DNA from: Actinorugispora endophytica
Lineage (GTDB): Bacteria > Actinomycetota > Actinomycetes > Streptosporangiales > Streptosporangiaceae
Length of the DNA stretch: 64,000 bases
Assembly: GCF_004363075.1 (NCBI RefSeq)
Contig: NZ_SNYN01000003.1
Span: forward strand, 124,001-188,000
Reading direction: 5' to 3'
A model generated the notes under the pieces. That model worked only from the letters and a program-made list of their open reading frames with translations, was not told the DNA's origin and made no database searches. Below, in pieces: positions 9,274 to 16,875 of this stretch (within the stretch, counting starts at the first letter, position 1; each line of letters opens with the position of its first letter). The position numbers and the translations under genes were made by a program.

Positions 9274-9322
9274 CTACTACGAAGTGTACTACTACAAATT
9301 GTAGTTCTACGATGCGTAGTAG
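9274..9322. promoter_or_regulatory. 49-bp concentric palindrome upstream of cydA (candidate operator)
   Basis: Inner perfect dyad ACTACAAATTGTAGT (9291-9305, 7-1-7) and outer perfect 8-bp arms CTACTACG (9274-9281) / CGTAGTAG (9315-9322) share the same centre, base 9298. Over the whole element 19 of 24 positions pair. The TACA/TGTA core resembles operators of the BlaI/MecI/CopY repressor family (known for that family; binding here is inferred). It lies 44-92 bases upstream of the cydA start, where an operator would control the whole operon. It does not look like a Rex site. Confidence 0.7.
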
Positions 9323-9374
9323 ATCACTCGGAGGCCGTGGGAAAGGGGTTCGGGGCGGGGCGGCCGGCCTCCGC

Positions 9375-10058
9375 TCAGTCGTCGACCGGCTCGGCGCCGC
9401 GCTCGACGAGCATGTCGTTCATCAGGTCGATCTCGCTCTGCTGGGCGGTGACCATGCCGCGCGCGAAGTCCACCACGACGTCCTCGGACGCGGTGTCGAC
9501 CGCCGCCCGGGCCATTTCGATGCCGCCCTTGTGGTGCTCGATCATCAGCTCCAGGAACAGGATCTCCGCCTCGACCCCCGAGGCCGCCTCGAGCGCGTCC
9601 ATCTGCTCGTCGGTGGCCAGCCCCGGCATCCGGTCCGGCACCTCGCCCCCGCCGCCGTGGCCGTGCCCGGCCATCCAGGCCATCGGCGGCTGCGTGCCGC
9701 GGGCGCCCAGCCCCCACAGCACGAGCCAGCCCTGCATGCGCCCGATCTGCGCCTGCTGCGTGCGGGCGATGTCGTAGGAGACGGTCTTGAGCACCGACTC
9801 GTCGCTCCCGTCGTAGGCGATCATCGCCATGTCCACGGCCTGCGCGTGGTGCGCGCTCATGTCGCGCAGGAACCCCGCGTCCGCGGAGGAGTCCAGGGGA
9901 TGGCCGGGACGGTTCGCGAGGAAGCCCCCGACCAGGGCGAGTATGACGAGGAACGCCGCGATCGGCAGCGGAACGCCTCTGGGCGTCCGTGGCGGCGCGG
10001 CCGTCACGTCCCTGTCGTCGCCTTCGTTGCCCAATGGAACCATCCTGGTAGGTAACAC
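9375..10058 (-). CDS. DUF305 family protein, membrane-anchored
   Basis: 227-aa protein of the DUF305 family (four-helix, ferritin-like fold, often linked to copper handling). One N-terminal membrane segment (PLPIAAFLVILALVGGFLAN, about 31-50) followed by an extracytoplasmic domain with the paired motifs FLRDMSAHHAQAVDMA and FLELMIEHHKGGIEMA that define the family. A His/Gly-rich patch (GHGHGGGG) lies between them. GTG 10058 is the longest start; ATG 10043 is also possible and neither has a good ribosome site. Divergent from a DUF3105 gene, the common partner in actinobacteria. Confidence 0.85.
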   Translation of the reverse strand: MLPTRMVPLGNEGDDRDVTAAPPRTPRGVPLPIAAFLVILALVGGFLANRPGHPLDSSADAGFLRDMSAHHAQAVDMAMIAYDGSDESVLKTVSYDIARTQQAQIGRMQGWLVLWGLGARGTQPPMAWMAGHGHGGGGEVPDRMPGLATDEQMDALEAASGVEAEILFLELMIEHHKGGIEMARAAVDTASEDVVVDFARGMVTAQQSEIDLMNDMLVERGAEPVDD

Positions 10059-10071
10059 GTTTGTCGGTGCA

Positions 10072-10093
10072 TATGATCCCTAGTTGGATCATA
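10072..10093. promoter_or_regulatory. Palindrome in the DUF305/DUF3105 divergent promoter
   Basis: Perfect 8-bp arms TATGATCC (10072-10079) and GGATCATA (10086-10093) around a 6-base spacer. It lies 14 bases upstream of the DUF305 GTG and 61 bases before the DUF3105 gene, so a bound repressor could control both. The regulator is unknown. Confidence 0.55.
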
Positions 10094-10153
10094 GGCAATC
10101 AAGTTCAGCACCTTTCGGTACATGACTCGGACGTCGGTCACTAGGAGACACGG

Positions 10154-10873
10154 GTGAGCAAGAGCTCGGCGGAGCGGCGGCGCCAGAGGGCCGCGGAGAT
10201 GCGTGCCCAACGAGAGCGCGAAGCCCGTAGGCGCAAAGCCCTCACGACCGTCGGGATCACCGCGGCGGCCGTCGTCGTCATCGGCGGGGTCGGCTTCGCG
10301 GGGTACATGGAGTACCAGCGCCGCAACATCGACGGGGTCCAGGAGTTCGACGGCCTGACCAACGACCACGTCACCGAAGAGGTGAAGTACGAGCAGAGCC
10401 CGCCGGTGGGCGGCGACCACAGCTCCTACTGGCAGAACTGCGGCGTCTACACCGCCCCGGTCAAGCACATCCACGCGGTCCACTCGCTGGAGCACGGCGC
10501 GGTCTGGGTGAACTACTCCCCGGACCTGCCCGCGGACCAGGTCGAACGGCTCGAGGCGCTGTACACGCCGGGCAGCTACGTGCTGGTCAGTCCGTACGAG
10601 GGCGAGATGGAAGCGCCCATCGTGCTCTCCGCCTGGGGGCACCAGCTGCCGCTGGAGAGCCCCGACGACAGCCGCCTGGACGCCTTCGTCCAGTTGTACG
10701 AGCAGGGTGAGCAGACCCTGGAGCCGGGCGCGGCCTGCTCGGGCGCGATCGACTTCACCGCCGCCGAGATCGACCAGATGATCGCGGACCAGGCGGAGGG
10801 CGGCGGCGAGGAGGCCCCCACCGAGGACGGGGAGGCCCCCGCCCAGGACGAGGAGGTCCCCGCCCAGGAGTGA
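10154..10873 (+). CDS. DUF3105 family membrane-anchored protein
   Basis: 239 aa. A strongly basic N-terminus (about 1-30), one membrane anchor (TTVGITAAAVVVIGGVGFAGY, about 31-51), then an extracytoplasmic DUF3105 domain with the hallmark residues PPVGGDHSSYWQNCGVY and the HAVHSLEHGAVWVNY block, and an acidic Pro/Glu tail. GTG 10154 has an AGGAG site 7 bases upstream. Function is unknown; the conserved His and Cys residues and the DUF305 neighbour suggest metal, perhaps copper, handling (inference). Confidence 0.85.
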   Translation: MSKSSAERRRQRAAEMRAQREREARRRKALTTVGITAAAVVVIGGVGFAGYMEYQRRNIDGVQEFDGLTNDHVTEEVKYEQSPPVGGDHSSYWQNCGVYTAPVKHIHAVHSLEHGAVWVNYSPDLPADQVERLEALYTPGSYVLVSPYEGEMEAPIVLSAWGHQLPLESPDDSRLDAFVQLYEQGEQTLEPGAACSGAIDFTAAEIDQMIADQAEGGGEEAPTEDGEAPAQDEEVPAQE

Positions 10874-10916
10874 CCGCGCGGTCCGCCGGCGGTCGGCCGG
10901 CCGCCGGCGCACCGCC

Positions 10917-11402
10917 TCAGAGCTCACCGGCGGGAAGGGCGGGGACCTCCTCCTCGACCAGGCCGCTGATCGTCGCCAGGGCGAGGGCCGGAGGAGTGTA
11001 GGTGGCGGGCAGCGTCAGCTCCACGTAGGCCTCGCGCCCTACCGCCGTGTACAGGCTGGGCGAGTCCGCGGGCTCGCCCAGCCACGCGACCTCGCCGACC
11101 ACGGTCAGCTGCGAGTCGGGAAGCAGCCCCTCGGGCCGCTCGACACCGCAGCGAAGCGCGATGGTGGGCGAGCCCCACGCGGCGACCAGGTCGGAGTCCG
11201 GTTGGACGGCGACCCGGTCCTGCTCGTACAGCGTTTCGGGAAGCCGGTCCACCAGCGCGCGGCACAACCCGGCGGTCCGCTCGTCGGGCTCGGGCGGCTG
11301 CATCCGCACCGCGCCGCAGCCGCTCAGCAGGAGCAGCCCCGCGGCCAGCGCCGCCGCGGCACGGCCGGCCGGTCCGGCCGCCGCACGGAGTGCGCGTCGC
11401 AT
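10917..11402 (-). CDS. DUF3515 family lipoprotein
   Basis: 161 aa with a lipoprotein signal ending in LLLLSGC (lipid-anchor cysteine at residue 29). The mature part carries the DUF3515 pattern, including LVAAWGSPTIALRCGV. The function is unknown. In many actinomycetes this family sits between ddl and an AsnC-type gene and thiL, as it does here once the cyd insertion is ignored. It follows the AsnC-domain gene by 22 bases and is probably co-transcribed with it. Confidence 0.8.
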   Translation of the reverse strand: MRRALRAAAGPAGRAAAALAAGLLLLSGCGAVRMQPPEPDERTAGLCRALVDRLPETLYEQDRVAVQPDSDLVAAWGSPTIALRCGVERPEGLLPDSQLTVVGEVAWLGEPADSPSLYTAVGREAYVELTLPATYTPPALALATISGLVEEEVPALPAGEL

Positions 11403-11424
11403 CAGGTCCTGGCTCCAGTCCGGT

Positions 11425-11658
11425 TCAGATGTTCACGATCGGGCACGTGAGGGTGCGCGCGATGCCGTCCAGCCGCTGGATCCGCGCGACCACCAGGCGC
11501 CCCAGGGCGTCCACGTCGTCGGCCTGCGCCCGCACGACCACATCGTAGGGCCCCGTGACGTCGTCGGCCTGGGTCACGCCCTCGATCCCGGAGATCTCGC
11601 TCGCCACATGGGCCGCCCTGCCGACCTCGGTCTGGATCAAGATGTACGCCTGCACCAT
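11425..11658 (-). CDS. Stand-alone Lrp/AsnC effector-binding (RAM) domain protein
   Basis: 77 aa consisting only of the C-terminal ligand-binding domain of Lrp/AsnC regulators (VQAYILIQTEVGRAAHVA through the GPYDVVVRAQADDVDALG block), with no DNA-binding helix-turn-helix. Such proteins oligomerise and may bind amino acids or modulate full-length Lrp proteins. ATG 11658 has a GGAGGG site 6 bases upstream. Open frame continues upstream but that is the antisense of thiL. Divergent from thiL. Confidence 0.88.
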   Translation of the reverse strand: MVQAYILIQTEVGRAAHVASEISGIEGVTQADDVTGPYDVVVRAQADDVDALGRLVVARIQRLDGIARTLTCPIVNI

Positions 11659-11799
11659 GAGAACCCTCCGCGACTCTGCGTTGGAGCGCGAGGCCGACCC
11701 CGGGCTCCACCGACCGCCGCGAGAGAAGGGCCGAGCGGGGAAAGGGCGAAACCCGGGTCTAGACCAATGCGCCGGGAGCGTCACCGTACCCTGAAGGCT

Positions 11800-12762
11800 G
11801 TGTCGAGCACCATCGGGGACCTCGGTGAATTCGGGCTGATCGCCCGGTTGACCGCCAGATTCCCGCACACAGACGATGTAATCCTCGGGCCCGGCGACGA
11901 CGCGGCCGTCGTGCGGGCCCCCGACCGGCGCGTTGTCGCCACCACGGACATGCTGGTGGAAGGGCGGCATTTCCGGCGCGACTGGTCCGGTCCGCGTGAT
12001 GTCGGGCACAAGGCCGCCGCGCAGAACCTCGCCGACGTCGCGGCCATGGGGGCCCGGCCCACCGCGCTGCTCCTGGGCCTCGCCGCTCCGGCGGACCTGC
12101 CCACGCGGTGGGTGGAGGAGTTCGGCGACGGGCTGCAGGCCGAGTGCGCGGTCGCCGGAGCCGCCGTGGTGGGCGGCGACACCGTCCGCTCGGACAGCCT
12201 CACCGTCTCCATCACCGCGCTCGGGGACCTCCGGGGCGGGCGCGCGGTGCGCAGGGACGGGGCCGCGCCCGGCGACGTCGTCGCGGTCGCGGGAGACCTG
12301 GGGCTGTCGGCGGCGGGGCTCGCCCTGCTCCGGGCCGGACGCGCCGAACGCGAGGACGCCTGCCTGGCCGCGCACCGCCGACCGGCGCCGCCGTACGCGG
12401 CGGGACCGCGCGCCGCGGAGCTGGGCGCCACCGCGATGCTCGACGTCAGCGACGGCCTCGTGCAGGACCTCGGCCACATCGCGGCGGCCTCGGCGGTGCG
12501 CGTGGCCCTGCGGCGCGGGGCGCTGCGTGTGCCGCCCGCCCTGGCGGAGGCGGTCGGACTGCTCAACCGGATCGGGGCCACCGGACGCGATCCGGTCGAC
12601 TTCATGCTCGCCGGGGGAGAGGACCACGCGCTGGCCGCCACCTTCCCCCCGGACGTCGCGCTGCCGGCCGAGTGGACCGTGATCGGCCGGATCGACGAGG
12701 GAGAGGGCGTCGCCCTGGACGGGGCACCCGCCGAAGCGGCGGGCTGGGACCACTTCTCCTGA
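11800..12762 (+). CDS. thiL: Thiamine-monophosphate kinase
   Basis: Phosphorylates thiamine monophosphate to thiamine diphosphate, the last step of TPP synthesis. 320 aa. Shows the AIR-synthase-fold signatures: TIGDLGEFGLI N-terminus, LGPGDDAAVV, TTDMLVEGRHF, AAQNLADVAAMGA and the C-terminal GGEDHALAATF. GTG 11800 gives the family N-terminus; ATG 11767, eleven codons upstream, is an alternative. No TPP riboswitch was seen before it. Confidence 0.93.
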   Translation: MSSTIGDLGEFGLIARLTARFPHTDDVILGPGDDAAVVRAPDRRVVATTDMLVEGRHFRRDWSGPRDVGHKAAAQNLADVAAMGARPTALLLGLAAPADLPTRWVEEFGDGLQAECAVAGAAVVGGDTVRSDSLTVSITALGDLRGGRAVRRDGAAPGDVVAVAGDLGLSAAGLALLRAGRAEREDACLAAHRRPAPPYAAGPRAAELGATAMLDVSDGLVQDLGHIAAASAVRVALRRGALRVPPALAEAVGLLNRIGATGRDPVDFMLAGGEDHALAATFPPDVALPAEWTVIGRIDEGEGVALDGAPAEAAGWDHFS

Positions 12763-13038
12763 GTGCCCGGAGTCCGGGGCCCAAGACCGCCGGGAAGAAC
12801 GGGCACCGCGGCGGTGCGTCGTGGCCGGGCCCGGACGCCGCCGCTCGCCGTGGTTCTGTGGCACCTCTCACTTTCCGGGGGACCGGAACGCGCGACCAGG
12901 TCATGAGTCGGTCACCCGGAGGCAAGATGCCGGTTTTGCGAAACTGTTCACGCTAAGCTCTGCCCGATCATCGCCGCATCGGAGCGGGGCGGGAAGTCGG
13001 CCGACCCGCCGGGAGAGCGGATCGAAAGGGCGCGGTCT

Positions 13039-13767
13039 ATGGGGCGGTACGGACTGGGGAGAGGGCAGCGCGGGGCGCACCGCGCGGAGTCTCCCGACGC
13101 CGGTGCGCTGGCCACGGTGGGGCAGGTGCTGGGGAGTACCGTCCCCAAGCGGGTGCCCCCGCCCAGGCCGCTGCGTGTGCTCGTGCTCTCCGGGGTGATC
13201 GTCGGCCTGGTGCTGTTCAGCTACAGCACCACCCAGATCTACCTCCGCTTCGCGGAGCCCGACCACGACGCCTCGGTCCCCGGGGAGGCCCTGGCGTCCC
13301 CGACCCCCGAGGCGCCCGCGACCGAGAGGGCGCCGCAGCCCGCCGCCTCGGCCGGGACCGAGGTCACCGCCGAACGCGAGGACGGGGACCAGGTCGAGGA
13401 CGAGGGAGAGGGCGGTTCCGACGGCCAGGAACCGGTGCCGGAGGAGGCGCCCGGCGGGGCGATGGTCTCCTACCAGACGGTGACCCACGGCGGCGAGAAC
13501 TTCATGGGCACGGTGACCATCACCAACAACAGCGGCAGCCGGATCGACGGCTGGGAGCTCCAACTCGACTTCTCCGACGCGCGGGTGTTCACGGCCTGGG
13601 AGGCCGACTGGGAGGCGACCGCGGGCGGGCTCGTCGCCCGCCAGCCCTCCTGGGCCGGGGGGATCGAACCGGGCCAGTCGGTGACGGTGAACTTCACCGC
13701 CCAGGGAAGCACGCGGACCCCCGACGGCTGCTCCCTCAACGGCCGGTCGTGCGGCCTCGCCCCCTGA
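13039..13767 (+). CDS. Membrane-anchored protein with C-terminal CBM2-type domain
   Basis: 242 aa: basic, Gly-rich cytoplasmic N-terminus (1-45), one membrane segment (VLVLSGVIVGLVLFSY, about 47-62), a long acidic Pro/Ala/Glu linker (about 75-145) and a C-terminal domain of about 95 residues resembling carbohydrate-binding module family 2 (GTVTITNNSGSRIDGWELQ, GQSVTVNFTAQG). CBM2 modules usually sit on secreted cellulases or chitinases; here there is no catalytic domain and the protein is tethered. ATG 13039 has AAGGG upstream. The role is unknown; it may bind polysaccharide at the cell surface (inference). Confidence 0.75.
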   Translation: MGRYGLGRGQRGAHRAESPDAGALATVGQVLGSTVPKRVPPPRPLRVLVLSGVIVGLVLFSYSTTQIYLRFAEPDHDASVPGEALASPTPEAPATERAPQPAASAGTEVTAEREDGDQVEDEGEGGSDGQEPVPEEAPGGAMVSYQTVTHGGENFMGTVTITNNSGSRIDGWELQLDFSDARVFTAWEADWEATAGGLVARQPSWAGGIEPGQSVTVNFTAQGSTRTPDGCSLNGRSCGLAP

Positions 13768-13832
13768 GGGCCGTCAGCGCCGCGCCGGGCCGGTCCCGGG
13801 GCGCGCCGTCGCCAGCAGTCCCGGGAACGAGA

Positions 13833-13866
13833 AGGAGCGCCATGACAGATCGTCTATGGCGCTCCT
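13833..13866. terminator. Hairpin between CBM2 gene and rpmB
   Basis: Perfect 11-bp stem: AGGAGCGCCAT (13833-13843) and ATGGCGCTCCT (13856-13866), 12-base loop. It lies between convergent genes and could end transcription from both. No U tract, as usual in high-GC actinobacteria. Confidence 0.6.
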
Positions 13867-13867
13867 C

Positions 13868-13890
13868 GCGAGCGTGTGGAAGACGCTCGC
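13868..13890. terminator. Second hairpin downstream of rpmB
   Basis: 8-bp perfect stem GCGAGCGT / ACGCTCGC with a 7-base loop, directly downstream of rpmB and adjacent to the 13833-13866 hairpin. Confidence 0.5.
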
Positions 13891-13903
13891 TGACAACCAG
13901 GCT

Positions 13904-14089
13904 CTAGCGCTCGACCTTGCCGGCCTTGAGGCAGGAGGTGCACACGTTCATACGCTTGGGCGTGCCGCCCACGCGCGTGCGCACGGTCTGGATGTTCGGG
14001 TTCCAGCGACGGCGGGTGCGGCGGTGCGAGTGGGACACACTGTTCCCGAACCCTGGTCCCTTGCTGCAGACGTCACAGACGGAAGCCAC
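13904..14089 (-). CDS. rpmB: 50S ribosomal protein L28
   Basis: 61-aa large-subunit ribosomal protein. Two CxxC pairs (CDVC near the start, CTSC near the end) show it is the zinc-binding (C+) form. GTG 14089 has a GGAG site 6 bases upstream and gives the family N-terminus ASVCDVC; an in-frame TTG 15 bases upstream lacks this. In the minus direction the upstream region has a TATACT box (14332-14337) that could be its -10, which would leave a leader of roughly 230 bases. Confidence 0.96.
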   Translation of the reverse strand: MASVCDVCSKGPGFGNSVSHSHRRTRRRWNPNIQTVRTRVGGTPKRMNVCTSCLKAGKVER

Positions 14090-14476
14090 GGCAACTCCAT
14101 TCAAGCGCTCGGGACGTGAGTGCTGGGCGCACGCCGACGAACCCGAGAGAGGTCTGATGAGCAGGCAGGTCGACGCGGGGCGCCAACCGTGGAAGCGTAC
14201 CCGAAGAAAGGACGGCTCCCCGCGAGGGAGAGGGCCCGCGCCTTCGGATGGACGCCGGATTCACGACCGGAAGGGAACTCCCGCCCCAGGAAGCCCCTCC
14301 GGTGAAGAGTCGTCCCAAGATAATCGCTCGGTCCAGTATAGCCCGGCCGGAATCCGTAAGATGCCACAGGCAGCCGCGCAAGCGGGACCAGGGCGTGTCA
14401 CTCCGGCCGATCCGGGCGCGTCCGCTGATCCGAGAGCACCCGGGAGGCACGCCCCGGTGGTGTCGGGAGGAGAGTC
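14090..14476. other. Divergent intergenic region rpmB/recG
   Basis: 387 bases with no credible gene on either strand. A near-consensus TATACT on the minus strand at 14332-14337 is a candidate rpmB promoter. In many actinomycetes a DAK2/YloV-type gene lies between rpmB and recG; no trace of its motifs was seen here. Confidence 0.5.
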
Positions 14477-16681
14477 GTGACCAGTCTGCAGGAGCCGTTG
14501 GCCAGGACGCTCGGTGACAGGACCGCGAAGGTGCTGGCGTCCTCGCTCGACCTGCGCACCACCGGGGACCTGCTGCGGCACTACCCCCGCCGGTACGGCA
14601 GGCGGGGCGAGCTCACCGACCTGGCCGGGCTGGCCGAGGGCGAGCAGGCCACCGTGGTCGCCGAGGTGCTCAAGGGCGAGAGCCGGCCGATGCGCAACCG
14701 GCGCGGGGCCATCTTCGAGGCCACCGTCACCGACGGCCGGGGGCGGCTGTCCCTGCTGTTCTTCCACCGGGCCGGATGGCACCGGGACCGGCTGCGGCCG
14801 GGGACGAGGGGGCTCTTCGCCGGGAAGGTCTCCGTCTACAAGGGCCGCCGGCAGCTGGCGCACCCCGAGTACGAGCTCTTCCCGTCCTCGGAGAGCGCCG
14901 AACTCGAGCTCGCCAAGGCCTACGCGGACACGCCCATCCCCATCTACCCCGCCACCGAGAAGATCGCCTCCTGGAAGATCGCCAAGTGCGTGGGGACCGT
15001 GCTCGACCAGCTCGGCGAGGTCCCCGATCCCCTCCCCGGCGGGTTGCGCGGCCGACGCCGCCTGATCGGGCTCGCAGAGGCGTACCGGCTCGTGCACACC
15101 CCCGCGGACGGCTCCGACATCGCCAAGGCGCGGCGCCGCCTGAAGTGGGACGAGGCCTTCGTGCTCCAGGTGGCGCTGGCCCGCCGCCGCCGCGAGGCGC
15201 AGGGACAGCCGGCCCGTCCGCGCCCCCGCGCCGAGGGCGGGCTGCTGGACGCCTTCGACGCGCGCCTCCCCTTCACCCTCACCGACGGGCAGCGCGAGGT
15301 CGGCGAGGTGATCGCCGCGGACCTCGCCTCCACGCACCCCATGCACCGGCTGCTCCAGGGCGACGTCGGAGCGGGCAAGACCCTGGTCGCCCTGCGCGCC
15401 ATGCTCCAGGCCGTGGACGCGGGAGGGCAGGCGGTGCTGCTCGCCCCGACCGAGGTGCTGGCCCAGCAGCACCACCGCTCCATCACCGCGATGCTCGGTC
15501 CGCTCGCCGGGGCCGGGCGGCTCGACGGGGCCGAGCACGCGACCCGGGTCGCCCTGCTGACCGGCTCGCTCGGGGCCTCGGCCAGGCGCGAGGCCCTCCT
15601 GGAGGCCGCCTCGGGCCGGGCGGGGATCGTCGTGGGCACCCACGCCCTGCTGCAGGAGCAGGTCTCCTTCGCGGACCTCGGCCTGGTCGTCGTGGACGAG
15701 CAGCACCGCTTCGGCGTCGAGCAGCGCGACGCGCTCCGGGACAAGTCCGCGACCGGGCGCCCGCACGTGCTGGTGATGACCGCCACCCCCATCCCGCGCA
15801 CCGTGGCGATGACCGTCTACGGGGACCTCGACGTCCTGGCGCTCACCCAGCTCCCGGCCGGGCGCGCGCCCATCGCCACCCACGTCGTCCCGGCCCGGGA
15901 GAAGCCGCACTTCCTGGCCCGCGCCTGGGATCGCATCCGCGAGGAGGTCGGGAAGGGCCACCAGGCGTACGTCGTCTGCCCGCGCATCGGCGGGAACGAG
16001 GAGGAAGAGGAGACGGAGGGGACGCCGCCCGCCGGCCCCGGCCCGGAGGGGGAGGCGGTGCCCCGCCGCGCCCCGCTGGCCGTGCTGGACGTGGCCGCCG
16101 AACTGTCGCGGGGACCGCTCGAAGGCCTGCGGGTGGCCGCCCTGCACGGCCGCCTCGCCCCCGACGAGAAGGACGCGGTCATGCGCGCCTTCGCTGCGGG
16201 GGAGGTCGACGTCCTGGTGGCGACCACCGTGATCGAGGTCGGTGTGGACGTGCCCAACGCCACCGTGATGGCGATCACGGACGCGGACCGCTTCGGCGTC
16301 TCCCAGCTGCACCAGCTGCGCGGCAGGGTCGGCCGGGGGAAGCTCCCCGGGCTGTGTCTGCTCGTCACCGACGTGGAGGAGGGGGCGCCCGCCCGCGAGC
16401 GCCTCGACGCGGTGGCCGCGACCACCGACGGCTTCGCGCTGTCGAGGGTGGACCTGGAGCAGCGCCGCGAGGGCGACGTGCTCGGCGAGGCCCAGTCGGG
16501 CCGCCGCTCCTCCCTGCGGATGCTCACCCTGCTGCGTGACGAGGAGCTCATCGGCGAGGCCCGGGAGGAGGCGGTCGCCTTCGTCGAGGACGACCCCGAG
16601 CTGCTCGCGCACCCCCCGCTGGCCGCGGCGCTGGAGGAGCTTCTCGGCGAGGACCGCGCCGAGTACCTGGAGAAGACCTGA
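14477..16681 (+). CDS. recG: ATP-dependent DNA helicase RecG
   Basis: Superfamily 2 helicase that remodels stalled replication forks and Holliday junctions. 734 aa: N-terminal wedge/OB domain (about 1-240), helicase domains with Walker A GDVGAGKT, DEXH-type motif VVDEQHRFG, motif III TATPIPRT, and the C-terminal QLHQLRGRVGRG motif VI. GTG 14477 follows GGGAGGAGAG. An acidic Glu/Gly/Pro insert (near residue 510) interrupts the second helicase lobe, which is common in actinobacterial RecG. Starts the recG-rsmD-coaD run. Confidence 0.96.
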   Translation: MTSLQEPLARTLGDRTAKVLASSLDLRTTGDLLRHYPRRYGRRGELTDLAGLAEGEQATVVAEVLKGESRPMRNRRGAIFEATVTDGRGRLSLLFFHRAGWHRDRLRPGTRGLFAGKVSVYKGRRQLAHPEYELFPSSESAELELAKAYADTPIPIYPATEKIASWKIAKCVGTVLDQLGEVPDPLPGGLRGRRRLIGLAEAYRLVHTPADGSDIAKARRRLKWDEAFVLQVALARRRREAQGQPARPRPRAEGGLLDAFDARLPFTLTDGQREVGEVIAADLASTHPMHRLLQGDVGAGKTLVALRAMLQAVDAGGQAVLLAPTEVLAQQHHRSITAMLGPLAGAGRLDGAEHATRVALLTGSLGASARREALLEAASGRAGIVVGTHALLQEQVSFADLGLVVVDEQHRFGVEQRDALRDKSATGRPHVLVMTATPIPRTVAMTVYGDLDVLALTQLPAGRAPIATHVVPAREKPHFLARAWDRIREEVGKGHQAYVVCPRIGGNEEEEETEGTPPAGPGPEGEAVPRRAPLAVLDVAAELSRGPLEGLRVAALHGRLAPDEKDAVMRAFAAGEVDVLVATTVIEVGVDVPNATVMAITDADRFGVSQLHQLRGRVGRGKLPGLCLLVTDVEEGAPARERLDAVAATTDGFALSRVDLEQRREGDVLGEAQSGRRSSLRMLTLLRDEELIGEAREEAVAFVEDDPELLAHPPLAAALEELLGEDRAEYLEKT

Positions 16682-16705
16682 CCCCGGCCCCGTGCGGGGA
16701 TCCGC

Positions 16706-16769
16706 CGGTGATCGTGACGCCGGCGTTCCGGAACGTCCGTTTCGAGGAACGCCGGAGTCAGGATCGTCG
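16706..16769. repeat. Inverted repeat, GATGATC family, member 1
   Basis: Arms 16706-16729 and 16746-16769 pair at 20 of 24 positions; the 16-base loop contains GTCCGTTTCG. The same loop decamer and the same arm plan (GATNNTGACGCC near the outer end) recur at 56844-56906. It lies between recG and rsmD. Confidence 0.65.
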
Positions 16770-16875
16770 AGGAAGGCGCGGCGGAGGGGGAGCCTTCCGG
16801 TGCCGACCGCCGCATCGGGAGACTCCGTAAGCTGTCGCACGACCGTGACGATCGCATCCAGGAGTCGCAGCGCAC

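Noticed and set aside
9274-9322. A Rex-type redox operator
   Set aside because: Lacks the TTGTGAA-N4-TTCACAA pattern; the dyad core is ACTACA/TGTAGT instead.
14261-16840. An 859-residue minus-strand frame
   Set aside because: Antisense of recG, whose motifs are all on the plus strand.
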